Shown here: positions 6,464-13,628 of the stretch, in pieces | Position numbering within the stretch: position 1 is the first letter of the stretch | How the letters are laid out: every line of letters begins with the position of its first letter | Assembly (NCBI GenBank): GCA_035536315.1 | Contig: DATLOJ010000129.1 | Coordinates: 1-17,271 of the forward strand | Origin: DATLOJ01 sp035536315 | GTDB taxonomy: Bacteria > Actinomycetota > CADDZG01 > JAHWKV01 | Reading direction: 5' to 3' | Length of the DNA stretch: 17,271 bases | Notes under the pieces: model-generated | Seen by the model: the letters and a program-made list of their open reading frames with translations, nothing else | Told to the model about the DNA's origin: nothing | The model's database searches: none | Position numbers and translations under genes: made by a program

Positions 6464-8191
6464 ATGACGGCAACGGCGCAAGCCGGGGCCAGGCCCGGTC
6501 TAAATCCGCAGCCAAATCGGTTGAGAAGACCTCCGCGCGCCCCCGGTCTGGTTTACGGAGCTATCACCGCTGTGATGTTGCTCCTTCTCGCAATCTTTGC
6601 TCTCAGTGCACGCCAGCCGCCCCCTCCGACAATCGCGGAGTTTGCGCCGCAGGCAGTCGAGCAGATAACCGATGCCCCTTCCGAGCAATCGAGCCAGTTC
6701 GGCTCCGGCGCGGGAGAGGGCGAGTGTCTTCCCGGCGCAGAATGCGGTCCCGGCGAAGGAGGCGGGGGCGGAGGTGGGCAGGCTCCATCAATCAAGGTTC
6801 CGCGGGTTCGCAAGTGCGTCGGAGATCCGCCGCGACAGATCGAGGACCCGCAGTCCCCGCCCTGTGTGCCGTACTGGGAAGGCGACAACGGAGGCGCTAC
6901 TTCTAAGGGAGTGACTCGGGACACGATTCGAATCGCGGCCCCCTGGATTGAGACGGGCCCCGATCAGGGAGCTCCAGGGATGACCCAAGGGATGAACAAC
7001 CTGGTCAACTTCTTCAACAAACGCTTCGAGTTTTACGGAAGGAAGATTCACGTCGAGCCATACCCCGGCCCCGGGCCAGACGATTACGTGGTCAACCAGG
7101 CCCAGATGGAAGCAGACGCAGCGGGGGTTGATGCAATGAACGTCTTTGCTTCCACTCCTTACGCAGACCATGGCGGTGCGGAGTACCACTACATGGACGC
7201 GCTTGCACGCCTCGGCGTGATCTCGACTTCCAACGCCCGGGGGCTCTTGGTCGACGAGGATCATTACTCGGAGTTTCAGCCTTATCAATGGAACACTCAC
7301 CCCGGTGTCGCCGCGATCGCCAGGAACCTTGGAGAGTTCGTCTGTAAGCAGCTGGCCGGAGGCAACGCCGTTTACGCAGAGGGAAGGGAAGCGAACAAGC
7401 CCCGAGTATTCGGAATGATCAAAGTCCGGTCCAACGACGGCAGCACCCCCGACACGGCCCCTCTGGTCGCAGAGCTTTCGCGATGTGGAGTTCGGATCAA
7501 GGAAACTGTCGAGGTTTCCGGCGACTTGGCCGACCAGGCTGGGAAGCAAAACGCGATGATCCAGTTTCAAAACGCCGAAGTCACCAGCATCATCAGCTGG
7601 GCCTTCGCCGCGACCATGGCGTTCCAGATTTACCCGGCTGCAGAGCAACAGGGCTATTTGCCGGAGTGGATTGTCTCGAGCTACGGAGGTCAGCTAGAGG
7701 AGGGTGCGTGCATCATCAGCCCTGCGAAAAGGCAGTGCGACAACGCATTCGGAATTGATTTTCGAAACAAGGAAAACGCCCAAGAGGATCTGCCAATCCA
7801 TTGGGCAATGACCGAGATGGATCCCGGCTACAACGACGAGCAAGGAGAAGCGCAAGAGCGATACATGTATTGGCCACTCTTAATGATCGCGTCCGGCATC
7901 CAGATGGCCGGCCCGAACCTAACTCCGGAGACGTTTCAACAGGGATTGATGAAGGCCCGCTTTCCCAATCCGGCCTGCGGAGACGCCCCCTACTACCAAG
8001 CCTGCGTGGGATTCGGCTCGACGGATCACACATTCTTCAACGATGCCACGATGAAGTGGTGGAGCAACACCCAGCAGTCGAGACGAAGCGACATCGAAGG
8101 GGCGTACTGCTACATCGATCACGGTAAGCGATACGGCTTCGGCGAGTGGCCCACGGAAAAAAAGGCATTTTTCGAGGGCGACTGCTACTAA
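6464..8191 (+). CDS. Membrane-anchored type I periplasmic-binding-like protein
   Basis: From ATG 6464 the protein has 575 residues. A basic Pro/Arg-rich N terminus (1-27) is followed by one hydrophobic helix, about 28-48, with no lipobox cysteine, so it is probably held by an uncleaved anchor. Then come a Pro-rich stretch, a Gly-rich linker (82-106) and C118/C134, followed by DNGGATSKGVTRDTIRIAAP (141-160), the opening of a Leu/Ile/Val-binding-type (type I) domain that runs to the end. Such domains bind amino acids or other small solutes outside the cell. Several further cysteines suggest disulfides. No permease or ATPase gene adjoins it, so it may serve a distant transporter or a sensory role. 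The start is uncertain: GGAG lies only one base before the ATG, and TTG 6446 is the alternative. TAGGAT at 6441-6446 might be a -10 box. Confidence 0.85.
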   Translation: MTATAQAGARPGLNPQPNRLRRPPRAPGLVYGAITAVMLLLLAIFALSARQPPPPTIAEFAPQAVEQITDAPSEQSSQFGSGAGEGECLPGAECGPGEGGGGGGGQAPSIKVPRVRKCVGDPPRQIEDPQSPPCVPYWEGDNGGATSKGVTRDTIRIAAPWIETGPDQGAPGMTQGMNNLVNFFNKRFEFYGRKIHVEPYPGPGPDDYVVNQAQMEADAAGVDAMNVFASTPYADHGGAEYHYMDALARLGVISTSNARGLLVDEDHYSEFQPYQWNTHPGVAAIARNLGEFVCKQLAGGNAVYAEGREANKPRVFGMIKVRSNDGSTPDTAPLVAELSRCGVRIKETVEVSGDLADQAGKQNAMIQFQNAEVTSIISWAFAATMAFQIYPAAEQQGYLPEWIVSSYGGQLEEGACIISPAKRQCDNAFGIDFRNKENAQEDLPIHWAMTEMDPGYNDEQGEAQERYMYWPLLMIASGIQMAGPNLTPETFQQGLMKARFPNPACGDAPYYQACVGFGSTDHTFFNDATMKWWSNTQQSRRSDIEGAYCYIDHGKRYGFGEWPTEKKAFFEGDCY

Positions 8192-8330
8192 CACTCGCGC
8201 TTCTCTTTCGGGAATCCAACTTGTATCCTTTGCCGGCGGCCAAGTTCCAGGCCTAACCTCGGTTCCGGCGCTCACGCCACCGGCTGTGCGAGGCAAAGGG
8301 GGCCCAGCCCTCGGAACGAACTGCCAGCAC

Positions 8331-8351
8331 CCTTCGGGTCGTAACCGAAGG
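8331..8351. other. Perfect 7-base-pair inverted repeat upstream of the DUF4287 gene
   Basis: CCTTCGG and CCGAAGG are separated by seven bases (gtcgtaa), forming a potential stem-loop in the 202-base gap between the binding-protein stop and the DUF4287 start at 8394. There is no run of T after it, so it does not look like an intrinsic terminator. It might be an operator or an RNA hairpin in the leader of the next gene. Nothing else was recognised in this gap. Confidence 0.35.
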
Positions 8352-8393
8352 AGCGTGAGTCCTTTGGCCGCGGCCATGACGAAGGAGAGGCTG

Positions 8394-9068
8394 ATGACAA
8401 AATCAAAAGCATTCAAACGCCACGTTCGTGAGCGCATGTCAAAGACCGGCGAGAGCTACACCGCGGCGCGCAAGCAGTCGGTGGAAAAGAGCGGCCGAAA
8501 CCAGGCGGCCCGAAAGCAGCTTGCCGTGGTGGAGGACCTTCCCTCCGATGAGGCCATGAAGAAGGCGACCGGCAAGACCTGGAACGCATGGTTCTCGCTG
8601 TTGGACAAGTGGGAAGCCAAGGACAAAAAGCACGGAGAGATCGTTCGCTTCCTCAGCGAAGAGCACGGCGTCGACGGTTGGTGGTGCCAATCCGTCACGG
8701 TTGGCTACGAACGAGCGAGAGGTCTGCGCGTCAAATACCAGGGCGCAAACGGATTCGCAATCTCATCAACCAAGACCATCTCGGCCCCCGTAGCCGCTTC
8801 GTTCAAGGCCGTTGTGAATGATGCCAACAGAAAGAAGTGGCTTACAGACGGGACGATGAGCCTTCGCACTTCCCAGAAGGAAAAGTCTGCCCGGTTCGAT
8901 TGGAATGACGGATCCACTCGGGTCAGCGTTGGGTTCATCGACAAAGGCCCTAAATCGACCGTCGCGATTCAGCATGAAAAGCTCGCCGATGCCGATGAGG
9001 CGCTCGCTCAAAAAGAGGCCTGGAAAACGCGGCTTGCGGCGTTGAAGGCATATCTCGAGGCCCGATAA
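8394..9068 (+). CDS. DUF4287 protein with C-terminal SRPBCC-like domain
   Basis: ATG 8394 is preceded by GAAGGAGAGG at 8381-8390; ATG 8376 is an in-frame alternative adding six residues. The 224-residue product has three parts. Residues 1-45 are strongly basic (KAFKRHVRERMSKTGESYTAARKQ), a segment often found at the front of small actinobacterial proteins of this kind. Residues about 55-113 match DUF4287: TGKTWNAWFSLLDKW, then EEHGVDGWWCQSVTVGYERARGLR. Residues about 121-222 look like a short SRPBCC/AHSA1-like fold: FAISSTKTISAPVAASFKAV, RKKWL, a strand-rich middle with SARFDWNDGSTRVSVGF, and a closing helix EAWKTRLAALKAYLEA. It is cytoplasmic. The function is unknown; the basic end could bind nucleic acid. 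It stands alone between unrelated genes. Confidence 0.82.
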   Translation: MTKSKAFKRHVRERMSKTGESYTAARKQSVEKSGRNQAARKQLAVVEDLPSDEAMKKATGKTWNAWFSLLDKWEAKDKKHGEIVRFLSEEHGVDGWWCQSVTVGYERARGLRVKYQGANGFAISSTKTISAPVAASFKAVVNDANRKKWLTDGTMSLRTSQKEKSARFDWNDGSTRVSVGFIDKGPKSTVAIQHEKLADADEALAQKEAWKTRLAALKAYLEAR

Positions 9069-9181
9069 CGGCCGTCGACCCGGAACAGACCTGGAAGCGA
9101 ATCGCGACCAGATAGTCCGCCACCCGCAGGGTCACCTTCAATCCTTCCGGGAGTGGATGAAGGGCTTGCCTTGTTCTGATT

Positions 9182-9760
9182 TCACTCCACCACTGCGAAC
9201 TTCACCTCGTCGGTAACGCGGTCGCAGAAGGGTTTGTTGTTGCTTGAAACAAGCTCAGCAACCAATTCATGATCGCCCGGGACAGCGTCGACGATCTGCA
9301 CGGCGGCATCGACTCGCGAGACCACTTTACCGTCGAGCAGAAGACGCAGGTGAGCGGATTCGAGCCGGTCCTCGCTCGACCATAGATCTTCAAGACCGGC
9401 CCCCGAGGTCTCGACCCTGACGCGCACCTGGGTGGGAGTTACCTCATGGCGGTGCGGAGAAAGGATTTCAATTTCAGCATTCTGCGGAGTCTGCACGCAG
9501 TCGCCATTGTGCTGAATCAAACCCGGGCCGAACGCCACAATGCACAGCCCGATACCAAGAAGCGGGGCTCCCAGCTTCTTGAACTTGCCCGGACCTGTTA
9601 CGGATGAGGGCTTCATGTTCAGCAGTAGGAACCCACCGATCGCAATCGCTGATCCGATGACGATCAATCCGATGTCGAACGCAGAAAGTGGGCCCCCGTC
9701 TCCCAGATGAGCGCTGTAACGGTCCGCCACTCGAGCTACAAAGAACTGGAAATGGGTCAC
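9182..9760 (-). CDS. Unrecognised membrane protein with two helices and an outer beta-rich domain
   Basis: I do not recognise this 192-residue protein. Visible features are a hydrophobic helix at about 26-48 (FDIGLIVIGSAIAIGGFLLL), a short basic loop (KPSSVTGPGKFKKLG) that is probably cytoplasmic, a second helix at about 64-83, and a C-terminal region from 85 on. That region has alternating polar and hydrophobic residues (EIEILSPHRHEVTPTQVRVRVE, LRLLLDGKVVSRVD), suggesting an Ig-like beta fold outside the cell; C88 and C179 could pair. The C-terminal part resembles domains that describe additive effects on a polymer or surface protein, but no family is claimed. The start is GTG 9760, with no clear ribosome site. 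It lies 66 bases downstream of the ankyrin gene on the same strand. Confidence 0.65.
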   Translation of the reverse strand: MTHFQFFVARVADRYSAHLGDGGPLSAFDIGLIVIGSAIAIGGFLLLNMKPSSVTGPGKFKKLGAPLLGIGLCIVAFGPGLIQHNGDCVQTPQNAEIEILSPHRHEVTPTQVRVRVETSGAGLEDLWSSEDRLESAHLRLLLDGKVVSRVDAAVQIVDAVPGDHELVAELVSSNNKPFCDRVTDEVKFAVVE

Positions 9761-9826
9761 TAGAGCGGGAGTCTAGAGGTGCTTTGAACCGGGGGGCCGA
9801 GCGCATGAGTCGAGGAAAGCGCGCCG

Positions 9827-10207
9827 TCAACTCAGAAGTTGGATGACCTCCTTGTTGCCGCCAAGCTCCGCGTGCGTCATTAGCGGAATTCCATGTGGGC
9901 CGAGCGCGTTGACGACGTCCGGGTTGGCATCAATCGCAGCGCGGATAACGCGGGCTAAGCCGAGCAGTGCCGCTGCAAAAAGGTCGAGACGCGCTCCCTT
10001 TGAAAGAAGGTATTCCGCGATGTCCTTGCGTCCCATGTGCGAAGCCCCTCCGAGCGCCGTCTCCCAATCTCCTCCGCCCCAATCCCACGCTGCGTTGATG
10101 AGACCAGGCACCTCTTCCAACAGAACCTGCGTGCGATCGAGGTCTGCGTGGCCGGCGACGACAAATTCTTGGACGAGAGCCGGCTCGAGTGCAGGCGGCT
10201 TTTCCAT
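9827..10207 (-). CDS. Ankyrin-repeat protein
   Basis: The 126-residue cytoplasmic product reads as a short ankyrin stack: helices around VQEFVVAGHADLDRTQVLLEE, then DWETALGGASHMGRKDIAEYLLSKGARLD (47-75), then FAAALLGLARVIRAAIDANPDVVNA (77-101), and HGIPLMTHAELGGNKEVIQLL (105-125). Repeats of this type bind other proteins and have no catalysis; the partner is unknown. The start is ATG 10207, with GAAGG touching it, which is closer than usual. The protein ends just after the helix pair of the last repeat, giving a compact form that appears complete for this kind of small ankyrin protein. It diverges from the metalloprotease gene (96-base gap). Confidence 0.85.
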   Translation of the reverse strand: MEKPPALEPALVQEFVVAGHADLDRTQVLLEEVPGLINAAWDWGGGDWETALGGASHMGRKDIAEYLLSKGARLDLFAAALLGLARVIRAAIDANPDVVNALGPHGIPLMTHAELGGNKEVIQLLS

Positions 10208-10291
10208 CCTTCGAGCATATTGGAGCCGCCATGGCGCGCGAGCCGGCGTTCCACTTTCGGGGCCCGCTCAATTCAACTCTCATTGACATGC

Positions 10292-10297
10292 CACAAT
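10292..10297 (+). promoter_or_regulatory. Possible -10 element before the metalloprotease gene
   Basis: CACAAT matches four of the six TATAAT positions and ends six bases before the GTG start at 10304, which would fit a leaderless transcript. There is no ribosome site before this start. A nearby TTGACA (10283-10288) is far too close to serve as its -35. The evidence is spacing and composition only. Confidence 0.25.
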
Positions 10298-10303
10298 GCC
10301 TAG

Positions 10304-11554
10304 GTGACGGATTCTCAACCCAACCCGGAATTCACCTCCCCCCCGCCTTCACCCCCCGAGCTTCCACCGGACAGCACCGTCCGAAAGGTCGGCCTGGTCT
10401 GGCTCGCGATCGTCATCGCCGCGACACTGGCCTTTGGCGTCTTCGTTCTTGTCACCACCATCCATAAACCCGACGAGGCCGACCCTCGCGCGGAGGGAGG
10501 CGAGCCGAAGCCTGCAGAGAAGCAGGCGCTGTTACGAGAGGTCGAGTCGCTCAAGAAGTTCGTCGAGGAAAAGAGGGGACTGACTTTCAAGAGCGATGTG
10601 ACCGTTACGGTTCTGTCCGAGACCAAGTTCAAGGAAGAGCTACTAGCCGAAGAGCGCGACGAACTCGCCGAACAAGAGGCCGACGATAGCGAGGACGTCC
10701 TGCGAGCCCTGGGGCTCATCGATAAAGACGTGAACCTGGCCGAAGAAGCGGATGAGCTCGTCGGTGAAGGGGTGCTCGGTTTCTACGACTCTGAAACCGA
10801 CGAGCTTGTGATTCGCGGAGAAGAGTCCACTCCCTTCCTTCGCGGAGTTCTCGTGCATGAACTAACCCACGCGCTTCAGGATCAACATTTCAACCTCGAG
10901 AGACCAGAGTACGACGAACGCTCGGACGAAATTTGGCATGGTTTTCAATCATTAATAGAGGGCGACGCGGTTCGAATCGAAGAGCTGTACTTCGAGCAGC
11001 TTCCGTCGGAGCAGCGCCGGCAGTACCAGCTCGAGGAAGAGAAAGCCGGCAGCGGCGTGGCAATTGGCGACTTCCCAGAGGTACTTCTGCAGCTGCTGGT
11101 CTTCCCCTATCAAGTTGGGCCGCAGCTGGTCGACGCCATCCTGGATTCCGGGGGCCAGGCGGCCCTGGACCAGGCGTTCCTCGATCCCCCGACCACCACG
11201 GAACAGATACTGCATCCCGAGCGATATCTGAAGCGACAGGCCCCAAAGACCGTGCCGCCGCCCGCCGCGGGTGGTGAGGTGTTCGATGAGGGTGTCTTCG
11301 GAGAATTTGCCTTGATCCTTCTACTCGCCGAAGGAGGCGATCCTCAGGAAGCCGTTGAATCTGCCGACGGATGGGGCGGGGACTATTACGTGGCCTGGCG
11401 GGAAGCCGAACGCACGTGCGTCAGGGTCGACTTCGTCATGGACAGGCCGGCTGACCGGAAAGAACTCATTGATGCCATTCGAAAGTGGGGTCCGAGACAC
11501 CCGGACGCAAAGATCGAGACGAGTTCCGCAGTCAGAGTGACTGCCTGCGCTTAA
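10304..11554 (+). CDS. Membrane-anchored HExxH zinc metalloprotease-like protein
   Basis: The 416-residue product starts at GTG 10304. A Pro-rich cytoplasmic end (1-25) leads into one membrane helix (about 29-51), and the rest should be outside the cell. Residues about 70-150 are acidic and helix-rich. The active site is HELTHALQDQHF at 185-196: H185 and H189 as zinc ligands and E186 as catalytic base, with E219 in LIEGDA as the likely third ligand, as in gluzincins. Later marks are PPTTTEQILHPERYL (295-309) and DGWGGDYYVAW (355-365), which recur in this group of actinobacterial proteins. Substrates are unknown. The lipoprotein gene follows 49 bases later, so the pair is probably one operon acting at the cell surface. 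I am confident of the peptidase fold, less of activity. Confidence 0.85.
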   Translation: MTDSQPNPEFTSPPPSPPELPPDSTVRKVGLVWLAIVIAATLAFGVFVLVTTIHKPDEADPRAEGGEPKPAEKQALLREVESLKKFVEEKRGLTFKSDVTVTVLSETKFKEELLAEERDELAEQEADDSEDVLRALGLIDKDVNLAEEADELVGEGVLGFYDSETDELVIRGEESTPFLRGVLVHELTHALQDQHFNLERPEYDERSDEIWHGFQSLIEGDAVRIEELYFEQLPSEQRRQYQLEEEKAGSGVAIGDFPEVLLQLLVFPYQVGPQLVDAILDSGGQAALDQAFLDPPTTTEQILHPERYLKRQAPKTVPPPAAGGEVFDEGVFGEFALILLLAEGGDPQEAVESADGWGGDYYVAWREAERTCVRVDFVMDRPADRKELIDAIRKWGPRHPDAKIETSSAVRVTACA

Positions 11555-11603
11555 GATCGGCTTAGGTTTGCGCCTACGCGACCCTCAGGAGTAGCGTCGA
11601 GAC

Positions 11604-12458
11604 ATGAAATTTCGCCCTGTCGCGTTAATCGTCCTGCTACTCCTCTCCGCCACCGGGTGCGGACCCACTCTCGCAGCGTTCATCGCAGAGGCCGATGCGC
11701 TGTGCAAGCGGGGTGAGGCTGCGATCACCTCCCTTGCGGCCCCCGACAGCGTGGCCAAGGTCAAGGAGTTTGGAGAGAAGCTCGCCGCAGAAACCAAGAA
11801 GCTGGTCAACCAACTGGCGGCCTTGAAGCCGCCTCGCGGGGATGACGCGGCAAAAACCAAAGCGTTCGTCGATGACCTACGGGCCGCAGGCAACGCATCG
11901 GAAGAGCTGGGCAAGGCTGCGGGGAAGGAAGACTTTCCCGGTACCGAAAAGGCCGTTGCCGACACCGACAAGGCGTTCAAGAAGGCAGATGACAGCGCGA
12001 GGACTGCGGGATTTAAGGTTTGCGGGAAGGCAGGCGCCGCTGCCGCAGCGTCTGTCGCAGCACCGACTCCAGGCCTGCTCAAGAATGCGTACATCGCCAA
12101 AGCGGACGCCCTTTGTGGCACGGCCAACAATGAACAGAACGCCATTCCACAGCCCGAGAGCCTTGAAGAGTATGCAAACTTCATCGACAAGATACTGGTG
12201 ATAACCGACAAGCTCACAACGGACCTCAAGGCAATCGCCCCACCGGCTGCCGACAAAGCCGCAATCGACGAATGGCTCGCGGCCAACGACGCGCTCAGGG
12301 CCGTGGTCGTGGACCTACAAGCGGCGGCGAGGGCCGGAGACGAGGACAGGTTCCTGGAGGTGCTGGACAGGTTCACCGCCATGTCGAACGACGCTCTCCT
12401 TAAGGGGGACCGCATCGGCTTTCGCGATTGCGGAAGCGCTGGGGCAAACGCCCAGTAA
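11604..12458 (+). CDS. Lipoprotein with two tandem copies of one helical domain
   Basis: The 284-residue product has a lipoprotein signal: MKFRP, a hydrophobic core, then SATGC with C19 as the lipidated residue. The mature part has two repeats. Repeat 1 starts FIAEADALCKRGEAAI (26-41) and ends AGFKVCG (135-141). Repeat 2 starts YIAKADALCGTANNEQNAI (163-181) and ends IGFRDCG (271-277). Each holds one cysteine at either end, C34/C140 and C171/C276, 106 and 105 residues apart, so each probably closes with a disulfide. The residues between are alanine- and lysine-rich helices, and KPP/APP turns near the middle of both copies support the duplication. The protein should sit on the outer membrane face. 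Its function is unknown; it may be a partner or substrate of the adjacent metalloprotease. ATG 11604 has AGGAG thirteen bases before it, rather far. Confidence 0.82.
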   Translation: MKFRPVALIVLLLLSATGCGPTLAAFIAEADALCKRGEAAITSLAAPDSVAKVKEFGEKLAAETKKLVNQLAALKPPRGDDAAKTKAFVDDLRAAGNASEELGKAAGKEDFPGTEKAVADTDKAFKKADDSARTAGFKVCGKAGAAAAASVAAPTPGLLKNAYIAKADALCGTANNEQNAIPQPESLEEYANFIDKILVITDKLTTDLKAIAPPAADKAAIDEWLAANDALRAVVVDLQAAARAGDEDRFLEVLDRFTAMSNDALLKGDRIGFRDCGSAGANAQ

Positions 12459-12518
12459 GCGATCGCCTGGCTCCCCGCCCGGCTTCGGCAGCACGTTCGT
12501 GGAGGCCCCAGGTTCAGG

Positions 12519-12547
12519 TTGACAGGGTGGTTACTTCACCGTAACCT
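12519..12547 (+). promoter_or_regulatory. Desaturase promoter
   Basis: TTGACA at 12519-12524 is a perfect consensus -35 box. Seventeen bases later TAACCT at 12542-12547 keeps T1, A2 and T6 of the -10 consensus. The start of transcription would fall about 12553-12556, roughly 23 bases before the desaturase ATG. The -10 lies inside the inverted repeats described separately, so binding there would block polymerase. Confidence 0.6.
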
Positions 12548-12561
12548 ACGGTTACGTAACC
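12529..12561. promoter_or_regulatory. Double palindromic operator over the desaturase promoter
   Basis: Four copies of one hexamer occur in 33 bases. GGTTAC (12529-12534) and GTAACC (12541-12546) form an inverted repeat with a six-base spacer. GGTTAC (12550-12555) and GTAACC (12556-12561) form a perfect 12-base palindrome with no spacer. They cover the promoter spacer, the -10 box and the expected start of transcription, the usual place for a repressor. The obvious candidate binder is the TetR regulator encoded just downstream of the desaturase; TetR dimers often bind such palindromes. The repeat is seen directly; the regulator assignment is inferred. Confidence 0.7.
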
Positions 12562-12577
12562 TTAACAAGGAGCCACC

Positions 12578-13570
12578 ATGTCCCAGACCGCCGCAGCGGC
12601 CCGCAGGTCTGACTCACCGCCCGCAACCAAGGCAACCGCCACCAACAGCGACATCACAATCGTCATACCGGAGGTCGAAAACCGGCTCGAGCGCCGCCTT
12701 ACCCTTGTAATAACAATCCTTCCGTTCCTGGCCGTAGTGATCGCGATCCCGGTCTTCTGGAACAGGGGAATCGGCGTGCTCGACCTGTCGCTGTTCCTGG
12801 CGTTTTACGTTTTCAGTGGAATGGGCGTCACAATCGGTTTCCACCGGTACTTCACCCACAGGAGCTTCAAGGCCAAGCCGTGGGTTCGCGCAGCTCTCGC
12901 AGTTGCCGGGTCATTCTCCGTGCAAGGCTCGATCATCAAATGGGTGGCAGACCACCGGCGCCACCACGCCTTCTCAGATCAACCCGGAGATCCTCACTCA
13001 CCCCACCTCGCGGAAGCAGAGGGGTTCAAGGGTGTAGTGACAGGGCTTTGGCACGCGCACATTGGATGGTTCTTCGACACGGACATGACGAACATCAAGA
13101 AATATGCACCGGATCTCATCAAAGACAAGGTCATCAATAGGATCAGCAGGCTCACGCCTCTGTGGATCATCCTGTCGTTTACCCTGCCCGCACTCATCGG
13201 CCTGGCAGTTACGCGGACCGTCTCCGGAATGCTCACCGCGCTTCTTTGGGGAAGCCTCGTTCGCATCTTCTTCCTCCACCACATCACCTGGAGCATCAAC
13301 TCCATCTGCCACTTCTTCGGCAAAAGGACCTTCGAGGTGGCCGATCAGAGCACGAATAACCTTCCGATGGCTCTGCTGTCGTTTGGTGAGGGATGGCACA
13401 ACAACCACCACGCCTTCCCCACATCCGCAGTTCATGGCTTCGAAAAAGGTCAGCTCGATCCGAGTGGATTCGCTATCACGCTGATGGAGCGCCTTGGCCT
13501 GGTCTACGATGTAAAGAGGCCCTCTGCACAGGATCTTGCAGAGAAGCGGCGTCAGAAGGCCGCCGCTTAA
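12578..13570 (+). CDS. Acyl-CoA (delta-9-type) fatty acid desaturase
   Basis: The 330-residue integral membrane di-iron enzyme inserts a double bond into long-chain acyl-CoA, using O2 and electrons from a redox partner. The three histidine boxes are complete: HRYFTH (89-94), HRRHH (126-130) and HNNHH (274-278, within EGWHNNHHAFP). Additional conserved marks are WHAHIGW (158-164) and HHITWSINSICHFFG (234-248). Paired hydrophobic helices lie at about 41-60, 67-88, 193-213 and 218-236, as expected. The first 35 residues are a variable cytoplasmic tail. ATG 12578 has AAGGAG at 12567-12572, five bases before it. The product adjusts membrane fluidity. No ferredoxin or reductase gene is next to it. 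A promoter with an operator-like repeat cluster lies just upstream and a TetR gene 58 bases downstream. Confidence 0.95.
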   Translation: MSQTAAAARRSDSPPATKATATNSDITIVIPEVENRLERRLTLVITILPFLAVVIAIPVFWNRGIGVLDLSLFLAFYVFSGMGVTIGFHRYFTHRSFKAKPWVRAALAVAGSFSVQGSIIKWVADHRRHHAFSDQPGDPHSPHLAEAEGFKGVVTGLWHAHIGWFFDTDMTNIKKYAPDLIKDKVINRISRLTPLWIILSFTLPALIGLAVTRTVSGMLTALLWGSLVRIFFLHHITWSINSICHFFGKRTFEVADQSTNNLPMALLSFGEGWHNNHHAFPTSAVHGFEKGQLDPSGFAITLMERLGLVYDVKRPSAQDLAEKRRQKAAA

Positions 13571-13628
13571 GACAATTGGCACTTTGCATCTGCCGGGAAG
13601 CACAAAAACCCGGGAGCGTCCTACCGAA

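Noticed and set aside
6312..6515. N-terminal extension of the Calx-beta protein up to 6515
   Set aside because: It would place a clear signal peptide in the middle of the protein; ATG 6311 has a good ribosome site.
6788..7648. Minus-strand open frame inside the binding-protein gene
   Set aside because: The plus-strand frame carries the type I binding-domain pattern; this is its shadow.
10283..10288. TTGACA as a -35 box for the metalloprotease gene
   Set aside because: It is only three bases from the -10-like CACAAT, and no good -10 box lies 16-18 bases downstream of it outside the coding region.
11585..12415. Minus-strand open frame opposite the duplicated lipoprotein
   Set aside because: Its Ala/Ser-rich translation is the complement of an alanine-rich gene; the plus frame has a lipobox and repeats.
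13593..13613. CCGGG/CCCGG inverted repeat between the desaturase and TetR genes
   Set aside because: The stem is five pairs with an 11-base loop and no T-run, too weak to claim as a terminator or operator.
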